A stretch of DNA of 9,407 nucleotides from Deltaproteobacteria bacterium. GTDB lineage: Bacteria; Desulfobacterota; Desulfobacteria; Desulfobacterales; ETH-SRB1. A program made the translations under genes and the position numbers. The stretch spans positions 1 through 9,407 of the forward strand of contig QMMZ01000041.1 of assembly GCA_003647525.1 (NCBI GenBank). Reading direction: 5' to 3'. This document shows positions 6,285 to 9,407 of the stretch, piece by piece (position 1 is the first letter of the stretch; each line of letters opens with the position of its first letter). The notes under the pieces were generated by a model that ran no database searches, was not told where the DNA came from, and worked only from the letters and a program-made list of their open reading frames with translations.

Positions 6285-7820
6285 TTATAGTTTTTTTAGC
6301 CTTTCAAGATTTTCCCTTACAGAAGCTATACCAGAATCCAAAGCCAGGGCTTTTTCGTACATCCCAATTGCCATATTAAGCTCTCCTTTTTCACGGTAAT
6401 TTGATCCAAGGCTGGCGTAATCAATAGCAGAAAAAGGATCGATTTCAACAGCCATTTTAAGGTTTTCAATAGACTTGTCATAGTCTTTAAGCTTGAAATA
6501 AGAAAAGCCAAGAGCATTATAAATCTCTTTTACATCGCCTGCCGTTTCCTTAGCTTTTTCCAATTCGCCTATGGCCTGCTCATACTTACCGAGGTTGTTG
6601 AAACATGTTCCTGTATAGATCAAAATCCTGATCCGGTCATCATGTTTAGGCTCGGATTGCAAGGCATTTGAAAATTCCTCAAGGGCTGAGGCATAGTCTC
6701 CTGTTTCAAAATAACAAAACCCTTTATAAAAGTGAAAAAAATACTGACCCTGATATGATAGTTCAACACTTGTAAACGCTTTAAGAGCCTGATCGTAGTT
6801 TCCGATTTTTGTGTATCCAATGCCAAGTCGGAAATAAACAGGATCACTTTCTTCAATTGGAGAGAGCTTTAAGGATTGCTTAAAGTTTTTGATTGCCTGG
6901 AAATCGTCTTCTGAATCCTGGCGTAACATCCCAAAATGATAGAGCAAAGCTCCTATCTTTTGGTTCGTGTCAAGAGACTTGGGCAAATCTACAAAAGAAT
7001 TAAGCACTTGTTCTCTGCATCCAAGGCAGTCTCTTTTTGACTTATCTTGTTGATAATAATCGGCCAAAAGTTCTTCCAGGCTGTGCATTTCATAAATTTT
7101 TGCCGGACTTTCATTCTTGAGGAATGCATCCATGCAACAGTAAACATTACCATCTTGAGCAGAGATAATAAGCGAATCCGGACAAGATTTTGTCATAGAC
7201 AAGTCGTTATTTTCTATCTTGTTTAATGAATCATCAAGGATATCCTGGCGAAATAGATTACAAACCACGTCTGTCATTTTTCTGGAATTTCCGATGCCGT
7301 AGTAAACCTTGTCTGTCAAAGACAGAAGCTTTTCATCTTGAGCCAGTTCTAAAGTGTCCTTGTTCAGGTAAAGACTGGACAACAAAAAAGAGTTTTTTAG
7401 CACATCAAGGAGGCCTATAAGCTGGATGGGCTTGACCTGATCATCAGGAACAAGAACAGGCAGCAATATGAGTCTTGGCAATTCCTGGTGTATGTAACCT
7501 TCCTGGTCAAATTTGTCGGTCGATTGTTTCAGGTATTTGTAACATAGTCTTATGTCATCCATGGCCGATGGAGGGGCAGGATGGATAATATGAACATAAA
7601 GCCTGGCAAAGAGGTGCTCGCTGAGAAACTCGTTGATGTTTTTCTGGATACGTTCCACCTGGGGCATGCCGGCAGAAAGATTTTCCGAAACAAGATAAAT
7701 ATTTGATGTCAGGTTAACATGTGAATAAAGGAACGATAATGTCTGCAAAACCCATTCAAGATTTCCTTGATCCTGTTCGCCAAGTATCACATATATTTTT
7801 TTAAAGGCAGGCTTTGTCAT
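6285..7820 (-). CDS. SPASM-like cysteine cluster protein with six C-terminal TPRs
   Basis: 511 residues from the chosen ATG (MTKPAFKKIY), which lies 16 bases after the stop of the radical SAM gene with a weak ACGGAAC site between. A longer frame to 7907 only shadows the upstream gene. Residues 1-200 are alpha/beta with strands such as KKIYVILG, SNIYLVSE and PRLILLPVLV, and were not recognised. Residues 213-268 carry C213-x14-C228-C229-x35-C265-x2-C268, including 'QDGNVYCC' and 'RDCLGC'. This has the layout of a SPASM/twitch auxiliary Fe-S domain (Cys, dG.vy.C, later C..C). Residues about 290-496 form six TPRs, for example YDQALKAF, YASALEEF, YEQAIGEL and YDKSIENL, a protein-binding scaffold. 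No radical SAM CxxxCxxC core or signal peptide is visible. It may present substrate or partner to the adjacent radical SAM enzyme; that is inference. Confidence 0.85.
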   Translation of the reverse strand: MTKPAFKKIYVILGEQDQGNLEWVLQTLSFLYSHVNLTSNIYLVSENLSAGMPQVERIQKNINEFLSEHLFARLYVHIIHPAPPSAMDDIRLCYKYLKQSTDKFDQEGYIHQELPRLILLPVLVPDDQVKPIQLIGLLDVLKNSFLLSSLYLNKDTLELAQDEKLLSLTDKVYYGIGNSRKMTDVVCNLFRQDILDDSLNKIENNDLSMTKSCPDSLIISAQDGNVYCCMDAFLKNESPAKIYEMHSLEELLADYYQQDKSKRDCLGCREQVLNSFVDLPKSLDTNQKIGALLYHFGMLRQDSEDDFQAIKNFKQSLKLSPIEESDPVYFRLGIGYTKIGNYDQALKAFTSVELSYQGQYFFHFYKGFCYFETGDYASALEEFSNALQSEPKHDDRIRILIYTGTCFNNLGKYEQAIGELEKAKETAGDVKEIYNALGFSYFKLKDYDKSIENLKMAVEIDPFSAIDYASLGSNYREKGELNMAIGMYEKALALDSGIASVRENLERLKKL

Positions 7821-7836
7821 TATTTTGTTGTTCCGT

Positions 7837-9120
7837 TCACGATACAATTCGTTTTCCGCCATCCAAGGAATTGGCTTGCCACATTTGTCGGATTTGGTGT
7901 AACTCACTGCGGCTCATGTAATCGGTTTCGTACTGAGACCCGATAGACAGATAGGCTGGACGGTTGTTGTTCAACGGGCGTATATTATAGTCCTCGTAAT
8001 GTCGAGCCATATGTGTGCCAAAATAGATTTGCAATTGCTGGGAGTTTGTATTGCCCATTATCCTGACCTTGTTTTTCTTCACAAACTCCAGGGTTTTCAC
8101 CGCATCCTCAAAGGTTTCGTAAGGAAGGCCGTATATGGTAAAAAGTTCAACTTCTATGCCCTGGTTCTGTGCAAGCCTGATTGCCTCGGCTACCTTTTCA
8201 CTGGTTATATGCTTACCCAGCCTTGACAGGACACGCTCTGAGGCCGACTCAAGCCCAAAGGCAATGGTGCTTACGCCCGCCCTTTTCATTTTTTTCAGCA
8301 ACTCCGAAGTTACAAGGTCCGCACGAGTCTGCAACCACATTTCAGTCTCAAGACCTTGTTTTAAGATTTTATCAAGAATTTCTATAAGCCGTGACGGCTT
8401 ATAAGAAATATTCGGATCAGCAAACCAAAACCTCTTTACACCTTTTTTTCTTATCCATCTAATTTCTTCAACAACTCTTTCAACAGAATGAAAGCTTATT
8501 TTGTGCTTGAAGGCATGGGGGGTGTAACAGTATATGCAGTGGTGCGGACATCCGCGAGAGGTCAGCATAATTGCCTCCCTCATGCGTGAGTAATCAAAAA
8601 CGTCATCCAGATAGGCTGAGGGGTAACGATCTAAATCGCTGTAGCCTTCAAGTTCCGGTGTATCAAAAACAGCATTATTGTCATCTTTGTAACTAACGCC
8701 GGAAAGATCCAAAAAGGGCGTTCCATTTTCAATAGCTCGCGCAATTCCCAGCAACGTAAGCTCGCCCGGAGATCGGCATATATAATCCACATTTGCTAAC
8801 TCCGCAAAAGCAGCAGAAGGCATGAAGGTAGCCTGAGGACCGCCAATAGCTATCTTAATGTTATTGTCAATCGTTTTTATGAACTTAGCAAGTCCTATCA
8901 TATATAGCATAATTCTCTGATAGGCGGAAAGCCCAACCAGGGAAGGTTTAAAGGTGCTGATAAGCTCGTGAAAAGCAGAACGTGATAAAGAGGTGTTCTG
9001 TCCAATAGACAATATTTTTACACCAAAGCCCTTGGATTTGAGAAAGGAGGCAATGTATCCCAGCGAGATAGGTGTTGTTTCCTGTACAAAAGGGTTTATT
9101 TCAATCAGCAGAACATTCAT
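7837..9120 (-). CDS. B12-binding-type radical SAM protein
   Basis: 427 residues from ATG 9120 (MNVLLIEINP). The N-terminal domain (about 1-130) has the cobalamin-binding-like Rossmann pattern: first strand NVLLIEINP, VGLSAYQ (62-68), IGGPQATFMP (92-101) and RSPGE (116-120). It lacks DxHxxG, as is common in this superfamily. The radical SAM domain carries the 4Fe-4S motif C191-PHH-C195-IY-C198, then FADPNIS (233-239), GLESASERVLSRLGKH (289-304) and GLPYETFEDA (331-340). It ends soon after the barrel, with no SPASM cysteines. The reaction cannot be named; relatives include methyltransferases and other modifiers. The frame runs up to 9369, but the added part covers the promoter and a heptamer repeat, so 9120 is preferred. 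No Shine-Dalgarno is present. It is the first gene of the operon, 16 bases before the TPR gene. Confidence 0.9.
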   Translation of the reverse strand: MNVLLIEINPFVQETTPISLGYIASFLKSKGFGVKILSIGQNTSLSRSAFHELISTFKPSLVGLSAYQRIMLYMIGLAKFIKTIDNNIKIAIGGPQATFMPSAAFAELANVDYICRSPGELTLLGIARAIENGTPFLDLSGVSYKDDNNAVFDTPELEGYSDLDRYPSAYLDDVFDYSRMREAIMLTSRGCPHHCIYCYTPHAFKHKISFHSVERVVEEIRWIRKKGVKRFWFADPNISYKPSRLIEILDKILKQGLETEMWLQTRADLVTSELLKKMKRAGVSTIAFGLESASERVLSRLGKHITSEKVAEAIRLAQNQGIEVELFTIYGLPYETFEDAVKTLEFVKKNKVRIMGNTNSQQLQIYFGTHMARHYEDYNIRPLNNNRPAYLSIGSQYETDYMSRSELHQIRQMWQANSLDGGKRIVS

Positions 9121-9130
9121 AGAGAAAAGT

Positions 9131-9159
9131 TTTATAGGAAACAGACAGGTTAATGTCAA
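9131..9159 (-). promoter_or_regulatory. Sigma-70 promoter of the radical SAM operon (TTGACA-17-TATAAA)
   Basis: On the minus strand a perfect TTGACA (9159-9154), a 17-base spacer and TATAAA (9136-9131) precede the ATG at 9120 by 10 bases after the -10 box. Transcription would start within about 0-5 bases of the ATG, giving a leaderless or nearly leaderless mRNA. This agrees with the missing ribosome site. Confidence 0.78.
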
Positions 9160-9171
9160 GGTAAAAGATGA

Positions 9172-9192
9172 CTGTTCACTGTTCACGGTTTT
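9172..9192. repeat. Three heptamer units upstream of the radical SAM operon
   Basis: CTGTTCA, CTGTTCA and CGGTTTT stand in tandem, the third heptamer cluster in this window. They lie 12 bases upstream of the -35 box of the minus-strand promoter, outside coding sequence. Confidence 0.6.
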
Positions 9193-9244
9193 TTTACACC
9201 AGAAATTTACAATCTCATTTTTTCTCAGTCCCATTCCCAACAAC

Positions 9245-9407
9245 TTGTCAATTATTTCTCTTGAAAAATTTTGGTATGCAACTGACGCTGTTATATCGGA
9301 AAAAGAACTTAAACAAAAAAGAGAAAATATAAAAAATGAGGATGATCCTTTTGTGGGCATTGATGACACAATTTTTACTGCTATTGAAGCCGAACTCTTT
9401 TCCCGCA
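9245..9407 (+). CDS. Possible start of an unidentified gene, cut by the window edge
   Basis: A + strand frame reads without stop to the window end and looks protein-like from about 9245: a TTG start, then SIISLEKFWYATDAVISEKE, a charged stretch, and DDPFVGIDDTIFTAIEAELF. The frame is also open leftwards through the promoter region, with no ATG and no ribosome site, so the start is uncertain. It may be a degraded 5' end or a chance frame. It would be divergent from the radical SAM operon. The product was not recognised. Confidence 0.3.
   Translation, partial: MSIISLEKFWYATDAVISEKELKQKRENIKNEDDPFVGIDDTIFTAIEAELFSR

Noticed and set aside
7821..7907. 29-residue N-terminal extension of the TPR protein
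   Set aside because: It lies within the end of the radical SAM gene in another frame and has no ribosome site; the ATG at 7820 fits a normal 16-base operon gap.
7999..8404. Overlapping + strand frames inside the radical SAM gene
   Set aside because: Antisense shadows of a gene with clear catalytic motifs; no ribosome sites or recognisable sequence.
9121..9369. Upstream extension of the radical SAM frame to a GTG at 9369
   Set aside because: It covers a strong promoter and heptamer repeats, the peptide has no domain character, and the B12-fold strand begins at the ATG at 9120.

Overview
The window is a 9.4 kb, AT-leaning stretch of a bacterial chromosome. The best guess for the host is a deltaproteobacterium in the broad sense (Desulfobacterota, sulfate-reducer type). 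This is inferred from three things: an EF-G of the spdEFG1/mitochondrial-EFG1 type, a eukaryotic-type UDP-glucose pyrophosphorylase in place of GalU, and intergenic CRGTTYA-type heptamer repeats. No marker fixes the species.

Left part (1-2551, + strand). The window opens inside a branched-chain amino acid aminotransferase gene (ilvE), whose start lies to the left. A 130-base gap filled with inverted arrays of a heptamer repeat follows. Then comes a UTP-glucose-1-phosphate uridylyltransferase of the UDPGP family, starting at a GTG whose Shine-Dalgarno sequence continues the repeat in register.

Middle (2552-5885, + strand). A gene-free 436-base stretch holds a 179-bp MITE-like element with about 25-bp terminal inverted repeats and a TAA duplication. 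It also holds a strong terminator-like hairpin with a U-tract just before the next gene. That gene is fusA of the spdEFG1 type. It is followed after 111 bases by a 231-residue RecA/KaiC-like P-loop ATPase of unknown role.

Right part (5891-9120, - strand). Three genes form a likely operon facing the ATPase gene, with a 5-bp convergent gap. In transcription order they are a B12-binding-type radical SAM protein, a protein with an unassigned alpha/beta N-terminus, a SPASM-like cysteine cluster and six TPRs, and a four-helix membrane protein. A near-consensus sigma-70 promoter (TTGACA-17-TATAAA) lies so close to the radical SAM start that the mRNA would be nearly leaderless. The set looks like a split radical SAM system, with enzyme, separate cysteine-cluster/TPR partner and membrane protein. 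This is the best candidate here for something undescribed. No substrate can be named from the sequence.

The right edge (9121-9407) holds the divergent promoter, a third heptamer cluster, and an open + strand frame running off the window that may be the start of another gene.
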